Notes: generated by a model not told the origin, from the letters alone. 17,382 nucleotides of DNA from Candidatus Latescibacterota bacterium (GCA_022825185.1 JAJDYK010000243.1:1-17382); one strand, 5' to 3'; numbered from the stretch's first letter, positions 7,991 to 16,620 are shown. A program made the numbers and translations.

Positions 7991-9055
7991 GTGAATATTG
8001 AGGATCTCGTTTACAATGCGGCTAGTTGGCTCAGCGGAGAAGGGGATGCCGACGGCATGGTCGTTAGTTGTCGCGCCCGCCTAGCCCGCAATCTTGCGGG
8101 GTGGGCTTTTGCGCCGAAGACCACGCTTGAAGACCAAGAAAAAATCATTGAACAGGTCCTAAGTGCCGCCCAAAAGTGCCGCCCTATGTGCGATGCGGCC
8201 TTTTTCCACATGAATACCCTACAGGCCAACCAGCGTCAGTTGCTGGTGGAGCGCCACTTGATTAGCCCGGCTTTAGCCAAAAGCAAGGGCCAGCGCGGCG
8301 TGCTCTTTAATGCAGATGAGTCGCTTGGCGTGATGATTAACGAGGAGGATCACCTCCGCTTGCAGGCCATTCTCCCGGGTTTGCAAACGCACGCGGCGTG
8401 GCAGCGGATTGATGCGCTTGACGACGCGCTCAGGAGCGAGTTGGACTGGGCGCAATCGGAGCGCTGGGGCTTCTTGACGGCCTGCCCGACCAATACAGGG
8501 ACGGGCTTGCGGATATCAGTGCTCATCCATCTGCCGGCCTTGGTCCTGACCGAGGATATAGAACGGGTGATGCGCGGGTTGACCCGCATGGCTTTCGCAG
8601 TGCGCGGGTTCTACGGAGAAGGTACCAATGTGATCGGCAACCTATTTCAGATATCCAACCAAGCCACCTTGGGCGTAACTGAAGAGGAGATCGTCGAGAA
8701 GCTCTTGGAGATAACCCAACAGATCATGGGTTATGAAAAAGAGGCGCAGGCCACCTTGCTGGCAGACGCATCGGCCCAAGTGGAGGACAAGGTTTGGCGG
8801 GCGTATGGAATTTTGCAACACGCGCGGGTGTTGAGTGGGCAGGATTTTATGAATTTGTTATCGGCAGTGCGTTTAGGATGTAGTTTGGGGCTTATTGACG
8901 GCTTACCCCTCGGCTTTATCAACCAGTTGATGATCGTTACTCAGCCCTCGCATTTGCAAGCCGAAGCCAGAGCGGATCTCTCGTCGGCAGACCGCGATGT
9001 GCGCCGCGCCGAACTAGTGAGACGGCGCTGGGCCGAACAGAGGGGGTTATCTTGA
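7991..9055 (+). CDS. mcsB: Protein arginine kinase McsB
   Basis: McsB is an ATP:guanido phosphotransferase-family enzyme that phosphorylates protein arginines, marking proteins for ClpC-ClpP in Gram-positives. The 354-residue product has the family landmarks: nucleotide-binding SCRARLARN, the NEEDHLRLQ loop (N117-H121) carrying catalytic acids, TACPTNTGTGLRISV with the reactive-loop Cys165, and RGFYGEGTNVIGNLFQISNQ. It ends with RDVRRA (residues 335-340), the RDxxRA phosphoarginine-binding motif that separates McsB from creatine and arginine kinases. Length fits McsB. The start is GTG at 7991 with AAGGA upstream. All key residues look intact, so an active enzyme is expected. Its TGA stop lies inside a TTGACA hexamer that may promote clpC. 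Confidence 0.95.
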   Translation: MNIEDLVYNAASWLSGEGDADGMVVSCRARLARNLAGWAFAPKTTLEDQEKIIEQVLSAAQKCRPMCDAAFFHMNTLQANQRQLLVERHLISPALAKSKGQRGVLFNADESLGVMINEEDHLRLQAILPGLQTHAAWQRIDALDDALRSELDWAQSERWGFLTACPTNTGTGLRISVLIHLPALVLTEDIERVMRGLTRMAFAVRGFYGEGTNVIGNLFQISNQATLGVTEEEIVEKLLEITQQIMGYEKEAQATLLADASAQVEDKVWRAYGILQHARVLSGQDFMNLLSAVRLGCSLGLIDGLPLGFINQLMIVTQPSHLQAEARADLSSADRDVRRAELVRRRWAEQRGLS

Positions 9056-9080
9056 CAACAATCAGCCCATTTGGTAGGTT
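9052..9080 (+). promoter_or_regulatory. Candidate sigma70-type promoter for clpC-bamA
   Basis: A perfect -35 hexamer TTGACA (9052-9057) overlaps the mcsB stop. A 17-base spacer leads to TAGGTT (9075-9080), a poor -10 with three of six consensus bases. The 145-base gap before clpC is otherwise non-coding and unusually long for this region, which fits an internal promoter. TTGTCG at 9142 with TACATA-like bases downstream is a weaker alternative. I see no CIRCE inverted repeat and no tandem CtsR heptads in the gap. Confidence 0.35.
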
Positions 9081-9200
9081 CAAAATCGAGCTTTATCCAG
9101 CAAAGTTTGCCATGCTCGATATTCAATTCACGCTCTCCGAATTGTCGAGAATCAAATTTCCTTACTTACATAGACCAGGCGGATTGTGGAGGACGACTAG

Positions 9201-11669
9201 ATGAACAACATGTTTACCGAAAACGTAAAACAGGTAATGAAGCTAGCGCGCGAGGAGTCGGCGCGCTTAGGTCACAATTACATCGGCACCGAGCATTTGC
9301 TGTTGGGCATTATCAAGGACGGCAAGGGCAAGGCCGTGGCCGTGCTGACGAACTTGGGGTTGAGCTTGGAGACGGTCAAGCAGTCAGTGGAAGACTACGT
9401 GACGACTTCGGGCGGCACCATGACCATTGGCGAGGTGCCCTATACCCCCCGCGCCAAACAGATCCTCGAAGTAGCGGCCAACGAGGCCAAGGAGATGAAG
9501 ACGCAATTCATCGACGTCGAACATCTGCTCTTGGCTCTGCTCAAGGACAAAGAGGGGGTTGCCGCGCAGATTTTGGCTGCCTTTGGGGTCGATTACAAAA
9601 CGGCCCTAGAAGAGACCTTGGCCGTTCTCGAAGGCAAGACGACCGGGCGCAAGGAAAAGGGCAAGAAGAGCAAGACGCCCTTTCTCGACCACTTTGGCCG
9701 CGACCTGACTCAGTTGGCGCGCGAGGGCAAGCTAGACCCAGTGATCGGTCGCCAAAAGGAGATTGAGCGCGTCACGCAAGTGCTCAGTCGCCGCAAGAAG
9801 AACAACCCCATCCTCATCGGCGACCCAGGCGTCGGCAAGACGGCTATTGTCGAAGGGCTGGCCCAGCGCATCATTGAAAAGCGCGTGCCGCAGATTCTCC
9901 TCGACAAGCGCTTGGTCACCCTCGACATGGGCGGCGTGGTCGCCGGCACCAAATACCGGGGCCAGTTTGAAGAGCGCATCAAGGCGGTAATGAACGAACT
10001 GCAGCAAAACTCCGAAGTCATCATCTTCATCGACGAGTTGCATACCATTGTTGGGGCCGGCAGTGCCGAGGGCACGTTGGATGCTTCCAATATGTTCAAG
10101 CCCGCTTTGGCGCGCGGCGAGTTGCAGTGCATCGGGGCGACCACTCTCGACGAGTACCGCAAACACATCGAAAAGGATGGGGCCCTTGAGCGGCGTTTTC
10201 AGAGTATCATGGTCGATCCGCCCTCGGTCGAGGACACCATTGAGATCGTCAAGGGGCTGCGCTCCAGCTACGAGAGCCACCATCACGTGGAGTTTGCCGA
10301 CGATGTCGTTGCCTATGCGGTGCGCCAGTCCGATCGCTATATAAGCGACCGCTACTTGCCCGACAAGGCCATTGATGTGATTGACGAGACGGGCTCGCGC
10401 GTGCATCTGGCGCGGCTCAGTCCACCGGAAGAGATCGGTCGCATCGAGGCCGAGATTCAAGAGATCAATCGCCGAAAAAACGAAGCGTCCGAGCGCCAAG
10501 ACTTCGAGGATGCCGCCGTGCTGCGCGACAAAGCACTCCAGTTGAATGAACAGCTACAAAACAAACGCCAAGCGTGGGAGGAAGCAGTCCGCGACGAAGT
10601 GGTCGAAGTGACCACAGACGACATCGCCGAGGTTATCGCTAGTATGACCGGCATCCCGATTTCGCGGCTGGCCAAGACCGAGACCGAGCGCCTGCTGGCC
10701 ATGGAAGACGCGCTCACAAAGAACATCGTCGGTCAGCAACAGGCGGTCTCTGCAATTGCGCGGGCCATCCGCCGCAGTCGCGCGGGTCTCCAGGATCCCA
10801 AGCGGCCCATCGGCTCGTTTATCTTTCTCGGCCCGACGGGCGTGGGCAAGACCGAGCTGGCCAAGCGGCTAGCCGAATTTCTCTTCGACGACGCCGATGC
10901 GTTGATTTCGGTCGATATGTCTGAGTACATGGAGAAATTCGCAGTGTCGCGCCTGATTGGCGCACCTCCGGGCTACGTGGGGTTTGACGAGGGGGGGCAG
11001 CTTACCGAGCGAGTCCGCCGCCGTCCCTATTCAGTGGTTCTGCTAGACGAGGTCGAGAAAGCCCATCCCGATGTTTTCAACATCTTGTTGCAGATTCTCG
11101 ACGAGGGACGGCTCACCGACAGCACGGGCCGCAAGGTAGATTTTTGCAACACCGTGCTGATTATGACCTCTAACGCGGGCAGTCGGGATGTGGGCACGGG
11201 GGGTGTATTGGGCTTCCAAAAGTCCGATTCCGACTCGATGTACGCGCTGATGGAGGGCAAGATCAACGACGCCTTGAAAAAGACCTTCAATCCCGAATTC
11301 CTCAATCGCGTTGACGATATCATCATTTTCCACGCGCTCGACAAAGAGCACATCGCCGCGATAATAGATATTCGCTTGGAGGAATTCAAAGCGCGGTTAG
11401 CATTGCAGGATATCCAAGTGCGAGTTACGCCTGGAGCGAAATCCTTGCTTGCCGACAAGGGTTTTGATCAGGCGTATGGTGCGCGCTATTTGGAGCGGTC
11501 CATACAGAAGATGCTCGAAGATCCGTTGGCCGAGGAGATCCTCCAAGGCCGGTTTGGCGAGGGCAGTCGCATCCGCGTCACCAAAAGGGGTGAGGAACTA
11601 GTCTTTGACGAGGAGCGTCGAGTGGATACGAGTGAAAGGATGAAGAAGAAACGCGAGACCGCGAGCTGA
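9201..11669 (+). CDS. clpC: ATP-dependent Clp protease ATP-binding subunit ClpC
   Basis: ClpC is a AAA+ unfoldase that feeds substrates to the ClpP peptidase. The 822-residue protein has the full ClpC order. A double Clp-N domain (1-150) contains [11 protein letters not shown] and [14 protein letters not shown]1 has Walker [10 protein letters not shown] (K213) and Walker B IIFIDE (D278/E279). A UVR-type middle domain spans about 415-455 ([20 protein letters not shown]). NBD2 has GPTGVGKTE (K550) and [11 protein letters not shown] (D616/E617). A ClpP-docking LGF tripeptide lies at 670-672. The short single-UVR middle domain and GTEH motifs mark ClpC rather than ClpA or ClpB. GGAGG sits seven to eight bases before ATG 9201. 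The bamA start follows after one base. clpP is not in the window. Confidence 0.96.
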   Translation: MNNMFTENVKQVMKLAREESARLGHNYIGTEHLLLGIIKDGKGKAVAVLTNLGLSLETVKQSVEDYVTTSGGTMTIGEVPYTPRAKQILEVAANEAKEMKTQFIDVEHLLLALLKDKEGVAAQILAAFGVDYKTALEETLAVLEGKTTGRKEKGKKSKTPFLDHFGRDLTQLAREGKLDPVIGRQKEIERVTQVLSRRKKNNPILIGDPGVGKTAIVEGLAQRIIEKRVPQILLDKRLVTLDMGGVVAGTKYRGQFEERIKAVMNELQQNSEVIIFIDELHTIVGAGSAEGTLDASNMFKPALARGELQCIGATTLDEYRKHIEKDGALERRFQSIMVDPPSVEDTIEIVKGLRSSYESHHHVEFADDVVAYAVRQSDRYISDRYLPDKAIDVIDETGSRVHLARLSPPEEIGRIEAEIQEINRRKNEASERQDFEDAAVLRDKALQLNEQLQNKRQAWEEAVRDEVVEVTTDDIAEVIASMTGIPISRLAKTETERLLAMEDALTKNIVGQQQAVSAIARAIRRSRAGLQDPKRPIGSFIFLGPTGVGKTELAKRLAEFLFDDADALISVDMSEYMEKFAVSRLIGAPPGYVGFDEGGQLTERVRRRPYSVVLLDEVEKAHPDVFNILLQILDEGRLTDSTGRKVDFCNTVLIMTSNAGSRDVGTGGVLGFQKSDSDSMYALMEGKINDALKKTFNPEFLNRVDDIIIFHALDKEHIAAIIDIRLEEFKARLALQDIQVRVTPGAKSLLADKGFDQAYGARYLERSIQKMLEDPLAEEILQGRFGEGSRIRVTKRGEELVFDEERRVDTSERMKKKRETAS

Positions 11670-11670
11670 T

Positions 11671-14100
11671 ATGAAGAAGAATTTCCGCACCATACTTTTT
11701 GCTATCGTCTCTGTGGGGTTGATGGGGAGCGCGGTCGAGGCCCAAAAGGTTGTCTCGATCGAAGTGCAGGGTACGCTGCGCAAGGTGGCAAAGTCGCTGA
11801 TCCTGACCACGGTGGGCTTGGAGCCTGGAGTTGAGCTATCGCAAGAGAACGTGCAGCAGGCAGTGCGCGATCTCCAAGGACTCAACGTCTTTGAGGATAT
11901 CCAGATCTGGGGCGACCCCATCGCCGAGGGAATCAACCTGATCATCATGGTTGAAGAATACCCAGCCTTAGAGGGTTTGCAGTTCAAGGGGCAGAAAAAC
12001 CTCAAGGAGAAAGACCTCAAGGAGGCGCTGAGCTTGATCACTGGTCAGGTTATCGCGCCGAAGGATGTGGTGCGGGGCGAGCAGAAAATACTCGACCTCT
12101 ATCGCGAGAAGGGCTATCTGCGCGCCGAGGTCAAAGGCCAGACCTTTGCCGGTGCGGAAGAGGGTGAGGTATTTCTCCAATACGACATCAACGAGGGATC
12201 CAAGGTGCAGATCAAGCAAATCCGCTTGGTCCAACACCGCGCCGACGGCAGAGTGATCGACAGCCGAGAGTTGTCAGCGCGCAGTCCTCGGCGGCCGCAA
12301 AAATGGGACGGCCAAGGTCCGGAGCCGCGCCGGTTGGTGTCGTTAATGGAGACCGAGGAAAAGCGTTGGTGGCGCAAGGGTGAGTTCAACGGCGATACGT
12401 ACGAGGAGGACAAGCAGAAGCTGCTGGCGTACTATCGCAGCTTGGGTTTTCAGCAGGCGGCCATAGTGCGCGACAGCGTCTATTACGACTCGACGCGGCG
12501 GCACTTATTCATCGACTTGGAAATCGACGAGGGGCTACAGTACCGATTGGGCGAAGTCGCTTGGGAGGGCAACGAGCTTTTTGGCTCCGACGAGCTGGTG
12601 GAGAAGCTGGAGTTGCAGGAGGGAATGGTATATGGGCGCTCGGGGCCGGAGCTAGCCGACTTGGCGCGCTTTGTCTATTACGAGAAGGGCTACTTGGACA
12701 CGCGCGTGGTGCCGCAGGAGACGATTCGCAACGACTCGATTGACGTGTCGTTTCAGGTGTTTGAAGGGCAGCCGTGGACGATTCGCAAGGTCGAGATTGC
12801 CGGCAATACCAAGACGCGGGAGAAGGTGATCCGGCGCGAGATCGAATTGCGTCCGGGCGATATTTATCAGCAAAATCTCGTTCAAGAAAGTCAGCGGCGC
12901 ATAATGCTGTTGAACTTCTTCAAAGATGTGCAAATCCAGCCCCAATACAGCACTGGTGAGGACGAGCGGCTGGTGGATATGGTGTTTAACGTCGATGAGC
13001 GGCAGACGGGGCAAGCGTCTATGGGGGCGGGGTATTCGGACCGCGACAAGATGGTAGGCCAAATCGGCCTGCAGATTCCCAATTTCCGCGGCATGGGCCA
13101 GAGCTTGGACTTTAACTGGGAATTCGGCACCCGGCGCGAGCAGTTTCTCGTCGGTTTTACCGAGCCGTGGCTCTTCGACACCCCGACTAGTTTGTCGGCG
13201 CGCGCTTATACGCAAAACCTCCGTTACTACGACTACCGGAGCTCCAGCTATCGGCTAAACAATAGCGATATCCTCTGGAAATCCAATCGCAAGTCGATCA
13301 ATGTGCGGGTGGGGCGACGGTTGAAGAAGCCGGCTAATTCCAGCCTTTCGCTGGGCTATCGCCTTTATAGCCAAGGCTATTCCGACTTTGCAGACGGCAA
13401 CGCTCCATTGGCAAACGATCTTCGCTACCAAGATCGGCTTACGAGCCGTTTTGAGTTGATATACACGCGCGATACGCGTGATCGGGCCGAATTTCCGACC
13501 AAGGGGACGGTTTTTAGCTACACTCCATCGATCGCCACTTCGATCGTGGCTGGCGATGTGGACTTCCACAACCACGAAGTGAAATTCAACTATTACCGGC
13601 CGAGTTGGTGGAAGTTCGTCTGGAGTTTGGAGACCAAAGTCGCGGTTATAGATGGTTTTTCCGACTGGGACGACAAACACATTTCGTATTATGACCTGTT
13701 TACTCCGGGCGGTATTGATTACTGGGATGGGCAGATACGGGGCTATCAGGATTACTCTGTGGGACCGGAACACAAAGACGAAGCCGGGATTCCCACCGGA
13801 ATTCCTCTCGGCGGTCGCTCGATGCTAGTGTTGAACCTAGAGTACCGCTTTCCGATAGCCGAGCAGCAAGTGTATGGCATCCTCTTTGCAGACGCGGGCA
13901 ACGCTTGGGAGACGATTCCCAAGCTCAATCCCTTGGATCTCAGGCGCTCGCTGGGCTTTGGTTTTCGCGTCCAGACGCCGATGCTGGGGATGATTGGCTT
14001 TGATTTCGGCTATGGTTTTGACCCCGGGAAAGATAGAAATGGGGAGCCGAAGCCTAGAGGCTGGAAGACCCACTTCCAGTTCGGCCCGCAGTTTTACTAG
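11671..14100 (+). CDS. bamA: Outer-membrane protein assembly factor BamA (Omp85)
   Basis: BamA is the central beta-barrel that folds and inserts outer-membrane proteins. The 809-residue product starts with a signal peptide (MKKNFRTILFAIVSVGLMGS, cleaved after AVEA near residue 24). Five POTRA domains start near residues 25, 100, 178, 291 and 371, and a 16-strand type barrel runs from about 449. Barrel hallmarks are FTEPWLFDTP, DTRDRAEFPTKGTVFSY and the loop-6 QIRGYQDYS motif, with Arg690 in the [VI]RG[FY] position. It ends in an aromatic (QFGPQFY), as outer-membrane barrels do. POTRA3 carries an extra basic stretch near residues 190-235. Skp/ompH lies downstream after one small gene, as in many Gram-negatives. 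The gene is followed by a terminator. Confidence 0.96.
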   Translation: MKKNFRTILFAIVSVGLMGSAVEAQKVVSIEVQGTLRKVAKSLILTTVGLEPGVELSQENVQQAVRDLQGLNVFEDIQIWGDPIAEGINLIIMVEEYPALEGLQFKGQKNLKEKDLKEALSLITGQVIAPKDVVRGEQKILDLYREKGYLRAEVKGQTFAGAEEGEVFLQYDINEGSKVQIKQIRLVQHRADGRVIDSRELSARSPRRPQKWDGQGPEPRRLVSLMETEEKRWWRKGEFNGDTYEEDKQKLLAYYRSLGFQQAAIVRDSVYYDSTRRHLFIDLEIDEGLQYRLGEVAWEGNELFGSDELVEKLELQEGMVYGRSGPELADLARFVYYEKGYLDTRVVPQETIRNDSIDVSFQVFEGQPWTIRKVEIAGNTKTREKVIRREIELRPGDIYQQNLVQESQRRIMLLNFFKDVQIQPQYSTGEDERLVDMVFNVDERQTGQASMGAGYSDRDKMVGQIGLQIPNFRGMGQSLDFNWEFGTRREQFLVGFTEPWLFDTPTSLSARAYTQNLRYYDYRSSSYRLNNSDILWKSNRKSINVRVGRRLKKPANSSLSLGYRLYSQGYSDFADGNAPLANDLRYQDRLTSRFELIYTRDTRDRAEFPTKGTVFSYTPSIATSIVAGDVDFHNHEVKFNYYRPSWWKFVWSLETKVAVIDGFSDWDDKHISYYDLFTPGGIDYWDGQIRGYQDYSVGPEHKDEAGIPTGIPLGGRSMLVLNLEYRFPIAEQQVYGILFADAGNAWETIPKLNPLDLRRSLGFGFRVQTPMLGMIGFDFGYGFDPGKDRNGEPKPRGWKTHFQFGPQFY

Positions 14101-14127
14101 GCTCTGATCTCAGGGGCACAAGACGAA

Positions 14128-14165
14128 GCCCAAGATGTCGTCTGGCATCTTGGGCCTTGTTATGT
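14128..14165 (+). terminator. Hairpin terminator after bamA
   Basis: The ten-base arms GCCCAAGATG (14128-14137) and CATCTTGGGC (14146-14155) are perfectly complementary around an eight-base loop. They are followed by CTTGTTATGT, a T-rich but interrupted tail. The stem is strong and it lies 28 bases past the bamA stop, so an intrinsic terminator is the likely role; the poor T-run makes efficiency uncertain. Confidence 0.75.
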
Positions 14166-14172
14166 CCGCTGT

Positions 14173-14200
14173 TTCACAAAATTCTGCCAAGTCGTATCTT
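14173..14200 (+). promoter_or_regulatory. Weak candidate promoter for the small lipoprotein-like gene
   Basis: TTCACA (14173-14178, five of six -35 bases) is followed 16 bases later by TATCTT (14195-14200, four of six), in a locally AT-rich stretch ending TATACAATTTA. It lies after the bamA terminator and before the next start, where a promoter would be expected. The exact -10 is ambiguous. Confidence 0.4.
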
Positions 14201-14248
14201 ATACAATTTACTTAGGTGCCAGAAGAACGGATCGACGCAGGATTTGCT

Positions 14249-14557
14249 ATGACCAAACAGTTGAAGTTGATCTGCATACTTGGCTTGATCGTTCTGATTC
14301 CGCTTGCCGGGTGTGTCCCCGGCGATGGGAAACACACTGAAGCGAATCCCGCCGGATTTTTCTGGGGCATCTGGCACGGTTGGATCGCTCCCATATCGCT
14401 CATCTGGGGCCTGTTTAACTCGGACATCCGCCTCTATGAACCGCAAAACACAGGCTGGTGGTACGATGTTGGGTTTTACATTGCCGTTATCAGCGGCTTT
14501 GGTGGTCTCTCGTTGAGGCGGCGCAAGCGATCCAAGATCAAGGTGCAGATCAAATAG
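14249..14557 (+). CDS. Small putative lipoprotein with two membrane-like segments
   Basis: Function unknown. The 102-residue product begins MTKQLKLICILGLIVLIPLA followed by Gly-Cys, a good lipobox (LAGC, Cys22). After a short polar stretch come a second hydrophobic segment (FFWGIWHGWIAPISLIWGLF) and a third (WWYDVGFYIAVISGFGG). It closes with a strongly basic tail (RRRKRSKIKVQIK). ATG 14249 is preferred because AGGA lies seven bases upstream; an in-frame GTG at 14216 has no good ribosome site. Similar small proteins with a GxWHGxxAPxxxI pattern occur widely as uncharacterised membrane proteins. The basic tail after the last helix suggests it stays in the inner membrane. It sits alone between the bamA terminator and skp, so co-regulation is not shown. 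Confidence 0.75.
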   Translation: MTKQLKLICILGLIVLIPLAGCVPGDGKHTEANPAGFFWGIWHGWIAPISLIWGLFNSDIRLYEPQNTGWWYDVGFYIAVISGFGGLSLRRRKRSKIKVQIK

Positions 14558-14653
14558 TAGCCCGACACCCGTTGCAGCGAGAGTAGCGCAGTTGAATTAA
14601 AAGATGAACGCAACTTCAATCCCATTGATTTCCGTCCATAAAGAGGAGTACGT

Positions 14654-15190
14654 ATGAAACGCGCCCTATTGTCCGCCCTCATCGTGGCTTGTTGTGCCAC
14701 AAGTGCCTCGGCTCAGTTGAAAATAGGCTACATTGATTCGGAAGTGCTCAAAGAGCGCCTGCCCGAATTCCGGGATGCGCAGCGCACGTTGGACCAGCTA
14801 CGTCAGGACTACGAGAACCAAGCTAAGGACCGCGAGGCCAAGCTGCTTAAACTGCAAGAGGATTTTCGGCGGCAGGAGTTGCTGCTGAGCGAGGCGAAAA
14901 AGGCGGAACTACAGGCTGAGTTCGAGACCAAAATGCAACAACTCCAGCAATTTACCCAAGAGAAGTTCGGCCCCGAAGGCGAGCTTATGCGCAAGAATAT
15001 CGAGCTTTCCGAGCCGATCTTCAAAAAGATCAACGATGCCATTCAGGGCATGGCCGAGGAAAAGGGCTACGACTTCATTTTCGACGCCGCCGCCCCTTCG
15101 AGTGGGCTAGTTTTTGCCAAGGAAGAGTACGATCTAACCGAGCAGCTACTGGAACTGATGGAGAAGGAAAAAGAAGAGGAGCAGGAGTGA
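14654..15190 (+). CDS. skp: OmpH/Skp-family periplasmic chaperone
   Basis: Skp-type chaperones hold unfolded outer-membrane proteins in the periplasm and deliver them to BamA. The 178-residue product has a signal peptide ([20 protein letters not shown], cleaved before Gln-Leu-Lys). Then comes the family's first strand [12 protein letters not shown], and a long charged coiled coil from about residue 45 to 115 ([20 protein letters not shown] and onward). The body returns with [20 protein letters not shown]. The C-terminus is an acidic run of Glu and Lys. GAGGAG at 14643-14648 supports ATG 14654. The 96-base upstream gap holds only a weak promoter-like pair (TTGAAT at 14592, TTCAAT at 14615). 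Its end overlaps the fabZ GTG start by four bases. Confidence 0.9.
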   Translation: MKRALLSALIVACCATSASAQLKIGYIDSEVLKERLPEFRDAQRTLDQLRQDYENQAKDREAKLLKLQEDFRRQELLLSEAKKAELQAEFETKMQQLQQFTQEKFGPEGELMRKNIELSEPIFKKINDAIQGMAEEKGYDFIFDAAAPSSGLVFAKEEYDLTEQLLELMEKEKEEEQE

Positions 15191-15624
15191 ATTTAACGGA
15201 AATTCTCGACCTATTGCCGCACCGCTATCCGCTACTACTCATCGACCGCATCCTCGAATTGGAGCCTGGGGAACGCGTCGTGGCCTTGAAGAACGTGACG
15301 GCCAACGAGTCGTTTTTCCAAGGGCATTTTCCCGATTATCCGGTCATGCCCGGAGTGCTGATCGTCGAGGCACTGGCGCAAGCGGGTTGCGTAATGATGC
15401 TGAGCGGCGTGGAAAATCCCGGCTCCAAGGTGCCTTTTTTTGCTGGGATTGATCGCTGCAAATTTCGCCGCCCGGTCGTGCCGGGGGACCAGTTGCGACT
15501 GGAGTTAACGGTGCTTAGGAAGCGGGGCGGGTCCTGTAAGTTGCAGGGGCGAGCGCTGGTGGAAGAGGAAGTGGCGGCAGAGGCGGAGATTATGGCGGTC
15601 TTGGGAGAACGGGAAGGTCGTTGA
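15187..15624 (+). CDS. fabZ: 3-hydroxyacyl-ACP dehydratase FabZ
   Basis: FabZ removes water from (3R)-hydroxyacyl-ACP in the fatty-acid elongation cycle. The 145-residue product starts with GTG inside GTGA of the skp stop, with AGGAG just upstream. It shows [14 protein letters not shown] near the N-terminus and the hot-dog active site [20 protein letters not shown], with catalytic His47 and Glu61 separated by 14 residues as in known FabZ. Then come [20 protein letters not shown] and [11 protein letters not shown]. The gene lies between skp and pyrB; the lpxD and lpxA genes that flank fabZ in many Gram-negatives are not present here. The paralogue FabA is less likely given the HRYP start and length. 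Confidence 0.95.
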   Translation: MNLTEILDLLPHRYPLLLIDRILELEPGERVVALKNVTANESFFQGHFPDYPVMPGVLIVEALAQAGCVMMLSGVENPGSKVPFFAGIDRCKFRRPVVPGDQLRLELTVLRKRGGSCKLQGRALVEEEVAAEAEIMAVLGEREGR

Positions 15625-15634
15625 GGAGCACCTG

Positions 15635-16558
15635 ATGGATCGCCTTTATCACGTCCTCGAAGCGCAGCAATTCGACCTAGACTTGATAGACGCCATTTTC
15701 TCCACAGCCCAAGAGATGGAGCAAGTAGTTCAGCACTACGGATCCAATATCCTCAATCGCCGGGTCATGGCGACGCTGTTCTACGAGCCTAGTACGCGCA
15801 CGAGGCTGTCCTTTGAATCGGCGATGACTCGGTTGGGCGGGGCCGTCATTACGACTGAGAGCGCGCAGGAATTTTCTTCGGCCGCTAAGGGCGAGACCCT
15901 TGAGGACACCATTCGCGTCGTCGCCGGGTATTCGGACGTGATCGTGTTGCGACACTACGAAAGCGGGGCTAGCAACCGAGCTGCTGCTGTCGCTGGCATC
16001 CCGGTAATCAACGCCGGCGACGGGGCCGGACAGCACCCGACCCAAGCCCTCTTGGATCTCTTTACTATTCAGCGCGAGATCGGCCGCCTCAAGAAAATTA
16101 ACATTGCTCTGGTGGGGGATTTGGCCAATGGACGGACGGTGCGTTCGCTGTGTTATCTGTTGGCCAAATACGAGGGCGTTAAGATGTACTTCGTCGCTCC
16201 TGAGACGGTGAGGATGAAGGACGACATAAAGGAGTATTTGCAGCGGCACCAGGTCCTTTTCGAGGAAGTAGAAGACCTACATGAGGTGGCGAGGCAGGCC
16301 GATGTCGTCTATCAGACGCGCATCCAAAAGGAGCGCTTTGGCGACCGCACTGGGGAGTACGAGGAGGCGAGGGGCAAGTACATTGTCGATCGCTCGGTGA
16401 TGGATTGTATGCAGGAGCACGCGGTTGTCATGCACCCGCTGCCGCGCGTCGATGAGATTGACCCGGAAGTGGACACAGATCCGAGGGCGGCCTATTTTCG
16501 CCAAGCCCACAACGGGCTGTACGTGCGCATGGCTCTTTTGCGGATGATTCTCGCTTGA
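15635..16558 (+). CDS. pyrB: Aspartate carbamoyltransferase catalytic subunit
   Basis: This enzyme condenses carbamoyl phosphate with aspartate, the first committed step of pyrimidine synthesis. The 307-residue protein has the carbamoyl-phosphate loop FYEPSTRTRLSFESAM with S53-R57, HPTQALLDLF (H134), and MHPLPRVDEI near residue 266. The HPLPR signature identifies aspartate rather than ornithine carbamoyltransferase, which carries HCLP. Length fits the catalytic chain. GAGGAG precedes ATG 15635, and fabZ ends ten bases upstream. No pyrI regulatory chain or pyrC follows, so other pathway genes must lie elsewhere. The TGA stop sits within TTGACC, the -35 element of the next gene's promoter. Confidence 0.97.
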   Translation: MDRLYHVLEAQQFDLDLIDAIFSTAQEMEQVVQHYGSNILNRRVMATLFYEPSTRTRLSFESAMTRLGGAVITTESAQEFSSAAKGETLEDTIRVVAGYSDVIVLRHYESGASNRAAAVAGIPVINAGDGAGQHPTQALLDLFTIQREIGRLKKINIALVGDLANGRTVRSLCYLLAKYEGVKMYFVAPETVRMKDDIKEYLQRHQVLFEEVEDLHEVARQADVVYQTRIQKERFGDRTGEYEEARGKYIVDRSVMDCMQEHAVVMHPLPRVDEIDPEVDTDPRAAYFRQAHNGLYVRMALLRMILA

Positions 16559-16583
16559 CCTTGGTGGTATCGCCGAATATATT
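16555..16583 (+). promoter_or_regulatory. Sigma70-type promoter for the 38-residue basic protein
   Basis: TTGACC (16555-16560, five of six) and TATATT (16578-16583, five of six) are separated by the ideal 17 bases. The -35 overlaps the pyrB stop. Transcription would begin near 16590, giving a leader of about 30 bases that ends in AGGAGG (16607-16612), eight bases before the ATG. This is the best promoter in the window. Confidence 0.7.
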
Positions 16584-16620
16584 GCCGACAACTGCTTCTT
16601 ATTCTTAGGAGGATATATAG

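Noticed and set aside
9075..9090. Possible CtsR half-site (GGTTCAAAATC)
   Set aside because: CtsR needs tandem heptads of the AGGTCAAA type; only one imperfect copy is present and there is no ctsR gene in the window.
9071..9766. 231-codon plus-strand frame from the gap into clpC
   Set aside because: Most of it overlaps clpC out of frame, and it has no ribosome site or recognised domain. The gap is better read as regulatory.
9732..10499. 255-codon minus-strand frame opposite clpC
   Set aside because: clpC has intact AAA+ motifs across the whole span; the reverse frame has no supporting start site or family pattern.
14591..14620. Inverted repeat TTGAA/TTCAA and weak promoter pair upstream of skp
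   Set aside because: The arms are only five bases and the hexamers match poorly, so neither is listed as a feature.
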